NCBI GenBank assembly: GCA_002304345.1
Contig: NEUU01000008.1
Span: forward strand, 1 to 64,000
Direction of reading: 5' to 3'
Length of the DNA stretch: 64,000 nucleotides
Origin: Verrucomicrobia bacterium Tous-C9LFEB
Lineage (GTDB): Bacteria; Verrucomicrobiota; Verrucomicrobiia; Methylacidiphilales; UBA1321
The notes under the pieces were generated by a model, which ran no database searches, was not told the DNA's origin, and saw nothing but the letters and a program-made list of their open reading frames with translations. Position 1 is the stretch's first letter. Each line of letters starts with the position of its first letter. Shown here one piece after another: positions 53,539 to 62,398 of the stretch. A program made the translations under genes and the position numbers.

Positions 53539-54112
53539 CTCAGTGGATCTTCGGGAAAGGATATTGGCTTGCTACGATGAAGGAGTTGGAAGCCGGGAGG
53601 AGGTTGCCAAACGGTATCGAGTTTCCCTGGGGATGGTCAAAAAGTGACTGACCCAACGCAGCAAGACCGGACAGATTGAGCCGCGACACCGCTACTCCGA
53701 ACGCAAACCTTACTTTACCACTGTTCATCGTAATCGGATGGGATAGTCGCCGTCTGGTGTTTATCGACCAATCCGGAGCCAAGGCCAATATGACGCGCTT
53801 GTATGGTCGCGCCTTCAAGGGGCAACGAGTGGTCGACGACGCTCCTCACGGTCATTGGAGCACCACGACCATGATCTCCTCCATTCGCAGTGATGGTTCG
53901 ACGGCCTGCATGACCACCGAGGGACCAACCACCGCCGAGGTGTTCCGAACCTATGTTCGATCCTTCCTTCTGCCCACTCTACGCGGCGGCGACATTGTGA
54001 TCCTCGACAATCTCTCCTTTCACAAAGACAGCCACGCCATTGAACTGATCCAACAGGCTGGCGCGCATGTCTGGTTCTTGCCTTCCTACAGCCCTGACCT
54101 CCATCCGCGCTC
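53539..54112 (+). pseudogene. IS630-family transposase remnant
   Basis: The N-terminal part reads like an HTH (RERILACYDEGVGSREEVAK, RVSLGMVKK then a stop); after a deletion, WDSRRLVFIDQSGAKANMTR, GHWSTTTMISSI and VILDNLSFHKDSHAIELIQQ carry the DDE features (D in FIDQSG, D in ILDNL). It breaks off at LPSYSPDLHP, before the final catalytic Glu, where IS66 sequence begins. Stops, deletion and truncation show it is dead. Confidence 0.85.
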
Positions 54113-54450
54113 CGCCTGGCAAAGGCACCACCAACACAGGTTCTGCAACATCGGCAGTCTTCCGGCCATGATCCACCACCGCTTCCACCCAACGCAGAGG
54201 TTTGCGGTTGGTTGGCAGTAGCTGTGGCTCAGTCGCTGGAAGTGCCTCGGCCGTGACGGCCTTCTTCGCTCGCCGCCGCTTCTGCGCCCACGACGCAAAC
54301 GTCGTATACTGGATCCCGGCCCATTGCGCGAATGCGGCCCCGCTCATACTCCTCCAGCAATGCCTCGCGCCTCTCCTTCGATGTGCGCACCCGCCCCAAC
54401 TCATCGGTCTTGATAATCTGCACGTCCTCCAATCCGTTCGTAGTCGTCAT
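54110..54450 (-). pseudogene. IS66-family accessory ORF (TnpA-like) remnant
   Basis: On the minus strand, TDELGRVRTSKERREALLEE, then after a frame change SGAAFAQWAGIQYTTFASWA, LRWVEAVVDHG and LPGGARMEVR match the small first protein of IS66 elements. The transposase gene is missing and the 3' end abuts the IS630 fragment, so the two were joined by deletion or nested insertion. Confidence 0.78.
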
Positions 54451-54475
54451 AGTCAGAGACACTACGACGTCTACA

Positions 54476-54964
54476 CTATCTCTTATAGGGGGGCTGGACG
54501 TGACGCTTACTGGATGTCGTTGTTGGAGCGGCAAGGTAGAGAATGAGGGCGGAGGCGAAGAGAAGAGCATCGCGGCCAAGTGCGGCCCAGAGTTTGAGGC
54601 GAGTGGGAACGCCGACCTCGCCAAAGCAGTTGCAATTGATGATGAGCCCGCGCGCGAGGGCGGAGGCAATGGCGGCGGCGAAGACGATGGTCATGAGGAG
54701 AACGGCGAAGGCGCCGAGTCGACGGGGACGGCCCAGAATGAGGAGGAGTCCGGCGAAGATCTCAACGGGAGGAAGTGTCAGCGCAAGCGGGATGATCAGT
54801 TCGCGAGGCAGGAGGCGGAAGGCATAGATGGCGTCAGCGAATCGCCATGGGTTGTGCAGCTTGAGGGCTCCCGCATAGATAAAGACCACGCCGAGGACCA
54901 CGGAGAGGGCGATGTAACCAAGCTGGCGCAGCCAGGGAGGGATGAGTGAGAGCAGGCGCGACAT
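54476..54964 (-). CDS. DoxX/MauE-like membrane protein
   Basis: A 162-residue inner-membrane protein with four hydrophobic helices (about 12-34, 55-80, 85-108, 130-150). The conserved IYAGALKLHNPWRFADAIYA near 27-46 and the INCNCFGE motif near 112 match the DoxX/MauE family, whose members take part in redox or quinone-linked reactions. ATG 54964 has a GGGAGG ribosome-binding site. The preceding short ORF encodes a single-helix Cys-ended peptide, possibly a partner. Confidence 0.87.
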   Translation of the reverse strand: MSRLLSLIPPWLRQLGYIALSVVLGVVFIYAGALKLHNPWRFADAIYAFRLLPRELIIPLALTLPPVEIFAGLLLILGRPRRLGAFAVLLMTIVFAAAIASALARGLIINCNCFGEVGVPTRLKLWAALGRDALLFASALILYLAAPTTTSSKRHVQPPYKR

Positions 54965-54975
54965 GAACCCTCCCG

Positions 54976-55137
54976 TTAACAACCGCAGTTTGCGGCGCGT
55001 TCCTTCGGAGTGGAGTAGAGAAACGGCAGCGGCTTGGTCCGGCTCGCATTGCAGGCCAGCCCCACCCCGGCCCCGAGAACGAGGAGAAGCAGGAAGCCCA
55101 TCACGTCACGAAACAGTCTGGAGAAGCGGAAGTGCAT
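54976..55137 (-). CDS. Short membrane peptide upstream of the DoxX/MauE gene
   Basis: A 53-residue ORF from ATG 55137. It begins MHFRFSRLFRDVMGFLLLL, has one hydrophobic helix (about 12-30) and ends KERAANCGC. It lies 11 bp upstream of the DoxX/MauE gene on the same strand. In related arrangements a membrane-anchored rhodanese-like protein stands here; if so, this copy has lost the catalytic domain. It could also be a real small protein whose CxC end works with the partner's CNC motif. Confidence 0.5.
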   Translation of the reverse strand: MHFRFSRLFRDVMGFLLLLVLGAGVGLACNASRTKPLPFLYSTPKERAANCGC

Positions 55138-55573
55138 AGAGCGGAGGAATTACGGTCCTACCAGACTGAAATCAATCCTGCCGATGTCAACCCCGCCCGT
55201 GGGAAAGCAGAGCTGGGAGGGGTGGAAAACTTTTTTGAGATCGCGCTCCCAAGCGCTCCCAACGTCACCAGCCCTCCCCTTCCCCAAAGGAACCCACTGC
55301 GGCGGGAGACGCGGTGGCGAGGCGAACAACGGAATGCGATGGAGAAGGGCTTTCATGGACTCGATGGCTGGGCTTTGAGTCCAATTGAAGCAGGTTTACG
55401 GCCGAAACGTTAGCCTTAGATGCGTTAGGTGAGCTACGTGTGCGATATTTTCACTCAATCTGCCGTTTTCGACTCGGAAAGACTCAGGAAAAGATGCCTG
55501 CCTATCTCTTCATTCAGGCGGTTATTCTGCCCTGTCCTCTATTTCTCTTGTCCCCTTTTATTGCCCGTGCTGT
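55138..55573. other. Non-coding region with repeat fragments
   Basis: No supported gene. It has CTCCCAAGCGCTCCC near 55246, the block GCGTTAGGTGAGCTACGTG (55425-55443) related to 35581-35608, and pyrimidine-rich fragments near 55490-55560 (AAGATGCCTGCC, CTGTCC) that resemble the inverted repeat at 55835-55905. Confidence 0.5.
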
Positions 55574-55759
55574 TCATTTATTTCTTCTAAAACAAAAAAT
55601 TGCGTAAATAAAGAAAACAAAAAGCACCACGAATATTAAGCCGCTATGAGGAGCATCCCAAAATCTCCAAGAAATCTGATGTATATTCCATTTATAAAAT
55701 CGAACGCAAATAAGCGTGTAAATTAAAATAAAACTAGCTATATACAAAACAATTTTCAT
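55574..55759 (-). CDS. Small AT-rich membrane protein
   Basis: A 61-residue ORF with two hydrophobic segments (about 3-20 and 40-57) around a charged/aromatic stretch (YKWNIHQISWRFWD). It is far more AT-rich than the core genes. It lies on the same strand as, and beyond, the Rhs and immunity genes. It may be an orphan immunity or accessory gene, but no homologue is recognised. Confidence 0.5.
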   Translation of the reverse strand: MKIVLYIASFILIYTLICVRFYKWNIHQISWRFWDAPHSGLIFVVLFVFFIYAIFCFRRNK

Positions 55760-55834
55760 TGAACTTAAATGGATGATCTATTACGCACATTTTTGCGCGG
55801 AAGAAAATAAAGGAAGATAAAGGGAGAAGATAAA

Positions 55835-55905
55835 GGGGACAGGCATCTTTAAATTCTTTTTTTCAAAATTATTCTAAAAACGACCTATTAAAGATGCCTG
55901 TCCCC
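55835..55905. repeat. Inverted repeat GGGGACAGGCATCTTTAA
   Basis: Perfect 18-bp arms at 55835-55852 and 55888-55905 with a 35-bp AT-rich loop. Degenerate relatives are scattered nearby, as near 55490 and 55988. It looks like a REP-type unit between two small ORFs. Confidence 0.8.
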
Positions 55906-55996
55906 CTTCATTTCTTGTTCTCCGTCCGCAGGGATTTTAAACCGTATTATTTCCTCAACAAATACCTCTCGGCTAAAACGCAATTCTGCCTGCCCC

Positions 55997-56164
55997 CTAT
56001 TTCCATTGATTGTATAGAATAATTGCGAGAATTAAATAAATGACAATTACATATCTGATACCTATTTTTCTTCTTTTCTCAATAGGCTCCGATTTTATAA
56101 AAATAAAATAAGATAAAATCGAAAATGCAACGACACATAATTCAATCAAATTTCGGGATGGCAT
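55997..56164 (-). CDS. Small AT-rich membrane protein
   Basis: A 55-residue ORF starting MPSRNLIELCVVAFSILSYF, with two hydrophobic helices (about 6-23 and 36-51) and a basic turn (EKRRKIGIR). Low GC, the same strand and the same size class as the 61-residue ORF and the 93-residue putative immunity protein. No Shine-Dalgarno site is evident. Possibly part of a displaced toxin-immunity array. Confidence 0.45.
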   Translation of the reverse strand: MPSRNLIELCVVAFSILSYFIFIKSEPIEKRRKIGIRYVIVIYLILAIILYNQWK

Positions 56165-56244
56165 AGTCGAATATATATGTGATTTATGCTCAATTATGAT
56201 TCCATAGAATCCCTACATTTTCTTTTCTTATCCTTGAAGTCTAA

Positions 56245-57229
56245 GGGGTCAGTTCCTTGATTTCTTGATTTTACTAAGTACCGTTGAAAGCGAGTTAGCG
56301 GTACCCATTTGCAGACGCTGGGCTATCCAGCTGACTGTCACGGTCGTTTCTCTTCTGAGTCGTTGCGCCACCTTGATCTTATCCTTGTCGCTTTTGCGGC
56401 GACTGACAAGTTCTTCCGATGTCCACCGTCGCTTCTTGATCTCCTCTGATACAATAGCTTCCGCCTGCGCTTGGACGTCGTGCTGGCGATGAAGAGAGGG
56501 ATGCGCTTTGCGCGTTTTACCCTCGATCTGCTGGAGTAGTTGCTGCCTATGCAGGTCATCTCCTACCTGCCAACCGCGCGTCAACTGTTTTTCTGCTTCG
56601 AGAGTCTTGCCTCGTAATGCTTCCAGTCGTTCGCCCATGTGCTTTCTGCCAGCGAGGGTATCGGGCATTCCCGTGGTCAGAAAAAGGCGCTGCACTGCCA
56701 GCCATGTCGGACGCTTCCGGCTTAGGTAAGCCGACCAACTGCTCCATTTGTAGCAACTCAGCATTTGTCCGCGCTTGAGAAGCTTCGCACGATCAGGATT
56801 GAGGTGAACATAGTCGCATACTTGTTGGAAATAGTCACTCTCGGGGCTGACTACCAATGCCTTGTAGCGTCCCGCAAACACATGTCCTACCAGGCGGTGC
56901 TTGTGGTTAAAGCGATTCGTATAGACTCCCAGCAGCCATTTCATTCCAGCAACCAAATTTGCCTCGGGAGTCTCCACGACCAGATGAAAGTGATTTCCCA
57001 TGAGGCAATACGCATGGATCAGCCACCCCGTCTTCTCCTGCACCTGCTTGAGTCCCGACAGAAACAATTCACGATCCGCCTCATCAAGAAAGATAGCCTC
57101 CCGACGATCCCCTCGACTCATTACATGATAGATCGCCCCCGGAAACTCGATGCGAATACTGCGCGCCATATCGACCAATCTAACGCAATCTCCGCCAACT
57201 TTCAATCAAGAAATCAAGGGACTGACCCC
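56245..57229. mobile_element. RAYT unit flanked by 26-bp inverted repeats
   Basis: GGGGTCAGTTCCTTGATTTC (from 56245) and its complement (ending at 57229) are 26-bp arms with one mismatch. Between them lies one Y1 transposase gene. The stop codon of that gene is within the left arm. Confidence 0.85.
56249..57169 (-). CDS. REP-associated tyrosine transposase (Y1, RAYT)
   Basis: A 306-residue single-strand HUH transposase: MARSIRIEFPGAIYHVMSRG at the start, MGNHFHLVVETP near 47-58 (HUH) and the catalytic Tyr in VCDYVHLNPDRAKLL near 112. The C-terminal extension (about 160-306) ends in an HTH-like TVSWIAQRLQMGTANSLST. Such enzymes bind and spread REP sequences and are usually single-copy. ATG 57169 is chosen; upstream in-frame codons enter the repeat. 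It is placed between the immunity candidate and two small ORFs. Confidence 0.92.
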   Translation of the reverse strand: MARSIRIEFPGAIYHVMSRGDRREAIFLDEADRELFLSGLKQVQEKTGWLIHAYCLMGNHFHLVVETPEANLVAGMKWLLGVYTNRFNHKHRLVGHVFAGRYKALVVSPESDYFQQVCDYVHLNPDRAKLLKRGQMLSCYKWSSWSAYLSRKRPTWLAVQRLFLTTGMPDTLAGRKHMGERLEALRGKTLEAEKQLTRGWQVGDDLHRQQLLQQIEGKTRKAHPSLHRQHDVQAQAEAIVSEEIKKRRWTSEELVSRRKSDKDKIKVAQRLRRETTVTVSWIAQRLQMGTANSLSTVLSKIKKSRN

Positions 57230-57270
57230 TTTCCTTCTTTCCTTTCGCCTTGCTTCCCCTATTTATGCTC

Positions 57271-57552
57271 CTATTCGCCCCGTATTAACTTAAAAATAAA
57301 AAAAATAACGAAACCTAAACATAAATATATAAATGTTGAAATAATCCCAGCAATGGGAAAAAAAGGATTCGAATAACCCATGCAAATAGCATCGACGATT
57401 CCTAAGATGAATGTCGAAAAAATAGCAGAAATGAATAAATGTCGCGTTTCAGTTTTTCTAAAAATAGCAAATAAAATTGATACTACCGTCCCAATCCCTA
57501 AGATGATAGTCCAAGAAGTCACTGCTATGGGAATGGTGGTATTACTGTCCAT
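57271..57552 (-). CDS. Putative immunity protein, three-helix membrane protein
   Basis: A 93-residue protein from ATG 57552 with three hydrophobic segments (about 8-30, 38-57, 65-90) and almost no soluble part. It overlaps the 3' end of the Rhs gene by 28 bases and is AT-rich, like the toxin-tail region. In polymorphic toxin loci the gene directly after the toxin encodes immunity; a membrane protein fits a phospholipase toxin that attacks lipid. No homologue is recognised, so the role rests on position. Confidence 0.6.
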   Translation of the reverse strand: MDSNTTIPIAVTSWTIILGIGTVVSILFAIFRKTETRHLFISAIFSTFILGIVDAICMGYSNPFFPIAGIISTFIYLCLGFVIFFIFKLIRGE

Positions 57553-60500
57553 GGTGGCAATGGGGGAGCATATACTGGCGGTATATTGGCATTTTGAGCA
57601 TTTCGATACGCATCGCCGCCGCGATACTTTACAGCTAGATAATAAAGATATGCTTGAGCTATACAATCCCCACTTCCTTTGGGACATGATTTTAGCATAT
57701 CATTAAGGAATTCACTATCGCAATCAGCCTTTAATTTGCAAGGATTACTGTAACACGCATCATGCTTCTCACATGCGTCACTAAAATTGTATCGCCTGAA
57801 TAAGTCACCTTCAGGGGTGATAACTTCTGTTGGCCCCGAGCCGCATGCTAATCCTAATGGATCCTGAAGATTGATTGGCTGATTCATTACATACGCATAC
57901 AGATTTATCCCCTGCCTTATTTCAGCGTTCTTGAGCGGATCACGTGATAGCCACCTCGCCATATTCGGTTCATAGGCACGATACTTGGCCAAACAGAGAT
58001 TGCTTGGCGCATGGTAATAGTGCCCTGTATAAAGGAAATCAGCATCCACGTCGCCACTCAACTTGGTGACACGGCCATAGGGATCGTAGTCGTAGCGAGC
58101 ATGCACCGAACCAGAAGAGTCGGTGACTTCGCGAATGCTGCCCAAGTGATCTTTCGTGTAGAAGTAGGATGAGCTACCAGCAATATCGCTGAAGCCTTGT
58201 GGATAGTAGCGTTTGGTGGTGACGTTAGTGGCGTCACGCTCCTCGGCGATGGTATTGCCATTCCAAATCAAGCATTTGAAATTTGAAAGGGAACCATTGT
58301 CTTTCTCCAGGATTTTGACGCGGCAACCCTGTCCGTTGTAAACAAACTCGGTGCGCTTGGTGGTGCCGGCGTAGTTGATGGCCACGAGTTGGTTCTTCGC
58401 ATCCCATTCATAGGTGCGGGTGCCGTCATCGAGCAGGTTACCATTGTCATCGTAGGTCAATGGCCGGGGACCGGAGGCGGTGGTGACGACCTGATAGGCT
58501 TGGGAGGCAGTCTGGTCGCGGAAGTCCTTCGCGCTCACTGTAAAGGTATTCGTCCCGCCCGTGACATTGACCTTGGCCCAGAAGTTGGTACCTCCCAAAA
58601 CCGTGGCGGGAGCGCCGTTAACGGTGACGGTGGTGTCTTTACTCGTCGTGCCGGAGACGAGCATCTGGCCGGAACCGCCGTCGAGTTGGGTCAGTTGGTT
58701 GACGTTGTTGAACGACCCCTTGGACGGTTGTTGGTCGATCTGTTCGGTCGTGCGGTTCCCGGCCTTGTCGTAGATGTAATGGAAGGAAGACGGGAGGCCG
58801 GAGACTGGAGACCGGAGGTGGGCGGAGGTCAATTGGTAGGAGCCATCATAGCCGTACTCGTAATCCCGGAGCGGCAGCGCCCCAAGCTGTTGTTGCCAGC
58901 GGATGATTTGCCCCGCTGTATCGTACTCGTAGTTGAACTTGCTGATGACATTCGATGAGGGGTCGAGGTGCTTGATCTCCTTGAGCCGTTCATCGCCGTT
59001 TCCCGTGCCTGCGGCGGCGGTGTTGCCCCAGTAGCTGTAGCTGGTGGTTTGTGCGTTGGGATAGATGATCTGTGCCAGATGTCCCGTCGCGTTGACGTAG
59101 CTGTAGGTGAACGTGCCGAGAGGATTGCTGGTCGTCGTCACGCGCCCCATCGTATCAAATGCCACCGAGGATGTCACACCGTTGAGGGCTTGAGCCGTAA
59201 CGCGCCCCAACTGGTCGTAGGTGTAAGTGATGGTGTCGTTGGCATAAGGGCCGTCCAAGGACGCGAGGTTCCCCGCCCCGATCTGACTATTGTACGGGTT
59301 GTAGCCGTAGGTGGTGATTCCCTCTCCGTCGGTCATAGAAGCCAAGCGGGGGTAGACGGGATCGTAGGCATACGTGACCTGTGGCGTAAAAACAGTACTA
59401 GAATAGGAAACGGTCGCCACACGGTTATCCACCGCATACCGATAATGAGTGACATTTCCCACCGCATCGGTCGATGACTTCAAGCGGCTGGTGGTATTTT
59501 CGTAGGTGTAAGTGGTCTGAGTATTATCGGCATAGGTCTTGGCTGTAACACGCCCCTGGGTGTCGTAGCTCCACTTGGTAATATTGCCCGCGCCATCGGT
59601 AAGAGTTTGCAGAGAACCGCACTTGCACCAATCATAGGAAAGAATTCGGTTTTCCGGGTCCTGTGAGGCAACTATCTGACGAATCGCATTGACCCACTGG
59701 CGTGACCAACGGCCTTTGCGGTCTCGAGCCCATTCTTTATCCAATCGATTATACGTGACCTGATCGTAGGTGTTGTCAGGATAAGTGATCTTGGTGACGC
59801 GATCGAAATCATCGTAATCCGTAGTAGTCATATAGCCTTCGCTATCGGTGACAGTGCGGACGCGGCCCTTAGAGTCATAGGTATAGGTGGTAACGTCTGC
59901 GTTTCCGGGTAATGGTCCGTTGACAGACTGGAGACGTCCAGCCAAGGTGCCCGTCGTGAAATAGGTATAAGTGGTGGTTTCGCCTTTGGGATTGGTACTA
60001 GTCAAAACCTGACCCGCCGTATTGTAGCTGATGGTGCTGGTCTGGCCCGCTGCATCGGTAGAGGTCTGCGGTTGGTGATCGATATAGCTGCCGTAAGACG
60101 ACAGCAAATCGGAACCCGAAACGCCGTTGTGCTGGCGGATTTGGAGTAGGTCGACTCCATTGGTGTCGTAGGTATAAAGCGTGGTGCGGCCCACGGGATC
60201 CGTGGTGGAAAGAGTGCGGCCTTCGTAGTTATAGGTACGACGACTGATTTGAGTAGTCCCATCGTCGAGGACCCGAGCCGTGGCGCTGCGGAAAGGAAGC
60301 TGATCCATCCGAATCCGAGTGGAGTCGGTTTGTCCCTGATAATTATACCAGACACGATTTTCGAGCGGTCGTTTTTCGCTCTCGAGAACGTTCGTCACCC
60401 CGTAAGGTCCGGTGACCCAATGACGGATATAGGCCTTGGCATAGAAAGCCGCGGTTCCCCTGTCAGTATTAGCAATCTCCAGTTCCTTCATGGTTTTCTT

Positions 60501-62093
60501 GTCCCAATAGAAGGTATTGCGCTGATTCAACTCGGTGGTATTCGTGAGAAAACCCGAGGCGGAAGGAATACCTCCAGTTGCCGGCATGAGGTTTGAGCTA
60601 AGGCTGGAGCAGTATTCGAGCCTTTCCTTATTGCCCTCGGGGTCGGTGACCTGAATGGCATAGGTCTTAAAATTGTCCAAGGTGGTGGAATCGAACTTGG
60701 TGGTGCCGTAGGGGGTAGTCATCGAGTTGATGACGTAGGCCTCGGTAATGCCGTTGACGGTCTGAACAATATCGCTCTTGTAGGTGAATTGGGAGGTGAG
60801 ATTGATCTGGTCGGTGATGGAGCGAAGTCGGCCCAAAGCATCGTAGGTCAGGCGGGCGGTGCGCCCGTAAGGATCGGTGACCTTGGTGATCTTGAACGGA
60901 TCAGCGGAAAGCTCATAGGAATAGGTCAGCTTGTTTCCGACGTCATCCGTGACATCCAACAATCGATGCTGGCCATCGTAATGGAGGATGGCCATATTGC
61001 CCTGAGGATCCGTTACCGAAGTAAGGAAGACCCGGCGATTTTCTCCTGTACCAACGGCCTGACTGTATACCTCTATCGTGCCGTCGGGGAATTGACGTGT
61101 ATAGGTAATGGGAGCATCGGAAATGCGGCGCAAGATGGCGCGGGAACGATGCGCCGTTTCATAGGCTTTCGTCTCGGGATCGAAATTGAAATGAGGTTCG
61201 ACTCCGCCACCGCGCAAGTAGAGATAGGCCGCTCCGTTGGGCAGATTGCTGTCGTTCTGGACATAGGAAATCCAATTATGATTCCAGTGAGGGCCTACAT
61301 TGGAAAAATCAAATCCATTTTCCGGCAGATAATTTTCCTGCTGGCTATACGTCAATCGCATGGAGATGTCCGGTCCACGTGGAGAGGAATAACTCAACGG
61401 AATGTCGCGCAAATTCAGCGTACCATACACCGGATGAAGGGAGTATACGGGCATACCGCAGCCTCCTCCTCCGCCCCCCCCACCGCTGCCGGCGCCTCCG
61501 CCATTTCCGTTGCCGTTACCGCCACTGCCTCCCTCGCCATCCCCACCACCACCGTTATTGCTATTACTTGGTGGAATCCAAGGATCAGGGGATAACGGAA
61601 GATTAATGATGAGTTCTTTCGGTCCTTTTTCCGAGGCAATGTAATCAGGCTTATTGGGAATTCCCCAATTAATCCACGAAAAGGCCGGACTCGATTTCGA
61701 CACTATTACAAAATTCCATGTCATCAAAACGTCTGCCGGAGGAGCGTATAGTGGCGTCGTGACACCGCCTGAGTATGTGTGCGTGGAACCTGACAGAGGA
61801 GTACCGCCATCATATCGAATAAATACCACCGTTGATGCGCCCCCAACAAGGCCATTCGATTCCACTACGACTCCCTCATTCGGTCCGTAACCAAACTTGA
61901 TCAGATACGGGCCAGGCACGGTTCCTTTCCCGGCATGAACTATCGCTTTGATCGTCACCCAATCGCACTGCCAATTTAGCCAATTCCAGTTGAAATGACA
62001 TTCTTCTTCGTACTTTCCCTCTTCTGAATAAGCAGGCATCGCAATAAGGAAGAACAGGAAGGCGAGAACGGCGGCGGCGAGCCATGCGGACAT
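57525..62093 (-). CDS. Rhs/YD-repeat protein with C-terminal phospholipase A2-like toxin domain
   Basis: A 1522-residue protein from ATG 62093. A signal peptide (AAAVLAFLFFLIAMPAYSEE) is followed by a beta-rich domain, a Gly/Asn linker, a DUF6531-like start (GCGMPVYSLHPVYGTLNLRD) and about 1000 residues of YD repeats (such as TYTYDSKGRVRTVTD). The Rhs core ends with YDPYGRV, RAYEPNMARWLSRDPL and the junction QDPLGL. The last 105 residues differ: YNFSDACEKHDACYSNP and DCDSEFLNDMLKSC show the CxxHDxCY catalytic and calcium-binding pattern of phospholipase A2. The frame is open to 62402, but that part reads a dispersed repeat. A putative immunity gene overlaps the end. Confidence 0.9.
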   Translation of the reverse strand: MSAWLAAAVLAFLFFLIAMPAYSEEGKYEEECHFNWNWLNWQCDWVTIKAIVHAGKGTVPGPYLIKFGYGPNEGVVVESNGLVGGASTVVFIRYDGGTPLSGSTHTYSGGVTTPLYAPPADVLMTWNFVIVSKSSPAFSWINWGIPNKPDYIASEKGPKELIINLPLSPDPWIPPSNSNNGGGGDGEGGSGGNGNGNGGGAGSGGGGGGGGCGMPVYSLHPVYGTLNLRDIPLSYSSPRGPDISMRLTYSQQENYLPENGFDFSNVGPHWNHNWISYVQNDSNLPNGAAYLYLRGGGVEPHFNFDPETKAYETAHRSRAILRRISDAPITYTRQFPDGTIEVYSQAVGTGENRRVFLTSVTDPQGNMAILHYDGQHRLLDVTDDVGNKLTYSYELSADPFKITKVTDPYGRTARLTYDALGRLRSITDQINLTSQFTYKSDIVQTVNGITEAYVINSMTTPYGTTKFDSTTLDNFKTYAIQVTDPEGNKERLEYCSSLSSNLMPATGGIPSASGFLTNTTELNQRNTFYWDKKTMKELEIANTDRGTAAFYAKAYIRHWVTGPYGVTNVLESEKRPLENRVWYNYQGQTDSTRIRMDQLPFRSATARVLDDGTTQISRRTYNYEGRTLSTTDPVGRTTLYTYDTNGVDLLQIRQHNGVSGSDLLSSYGSYIDHQPQTSTDAAGQTSTISYNTAGQVLTSTNPKGETTTYTYFTTGTLAGRLQSVNGPLPGNADVTTYTYDSKGRVRTVTDSEGYMTTTDYDDFDRVTKITYPDNTYDQVTYNRLDKEWARDRKGRWSRQWVNAIRQIVASQDPENRILSYDWCKCGSLQTLTDGAGNITKWSYDTQGRVTAKTYADNTQTTYTYENTTSRLKSSTDAVGNVTHYRYAVDNRVATVSYSSTVFTPQVTYAYDPVYPRLASMTDGEGITTYGYNPYNSQIGAGNLASLDGPYANDTITYTYDQLGRVTAQALNGVTSSVAFDTMGRVTTTSNPLGTFTYSYVNATGHLAQIIYPNAQTTSYSYWGNTAAAGTGNGDERLKEIKHLDPSSNVISKFNYEYDTAGQIIRWQQQLGALPLRDYEYGYDGSYQLTSAHLRSPVSGLPSSFHYIYDKAGNRTTEQIDQQPSKGSFNNVNQLTQLDGGSGQMLVSGTTSKDTTVTVNGAPATVLGGTNFWAKVNVTGGTNTFTVSAKDFRDQTASQAYQVVTTASGPRPLTYDDNGNLLDDGTRTYEWDAKNQLVAINYAGTTKRTEFVYNGQGCRVKILEKDNGSLSNFKCLIWNGNTIAEERDATNVTTKRYYPQGFSDIAGSSSYFYTKDHLGSIREVTDSSGSVHARYDYDPYGRVTKLSGDVDADFLYTGHYYHAPSNLCLAKYRAYEPNMARWLSRDPLKNAEIRQGINLYAYVMNQPINLQDPLGLACGSGPTEVITPEGDLFRRYNFSDACEKHDACYSNPCKLKADCDSEFLNDMLKSCPKGSGDCIAQAYLYYLAVKYRGGDAYRNAQNANIPPVYAPPLPPWTVIPPFP

Positions 62094-62398
62094 ACGGTGC
62101 TTGATAGATGTGAGACGGGACAATCCCTTGCCCTGTGGCGCGATTCCTTGACGGAGTTGGGAAGGATGGGACGACAGGGCACACACCCGGGCGGGGGATT
62201 TCGGCTGGTGGAATTCAACGTTGCCGAGAGCCCCGGTCTGATTCGCTTGCGACCCGCCGAAGCCAGCGGCTTCGGCACCACCGGAGGTTTGGCGGCGAGG
62301 TGAACGAGTGGAGAACGTGTGATGGGAAGCACACATCCCGCCTTCGGCATGAGGAAGACGGGACTCCGAGGTGGCGGGGGTGTGGCGCGAGGGCGTGT
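62094..62398. repeat. Region with dispersed repeat before the Rhs gene
   Basis: Open on the minus strand in frame with the Rhs gene, but it contains (minus strand, about 62231-62280) GCCGAAGCCGCTGGCTTCGG and GGGGCTCTCGGCAACG, which match 35437-35488. The encoded 103 residues look unlike a domain. It is most likely an untranslated leader. A coupled start at 62402, overlapping the upstream gene by ATGA, cannot be excluded. Confidence 0.6.
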
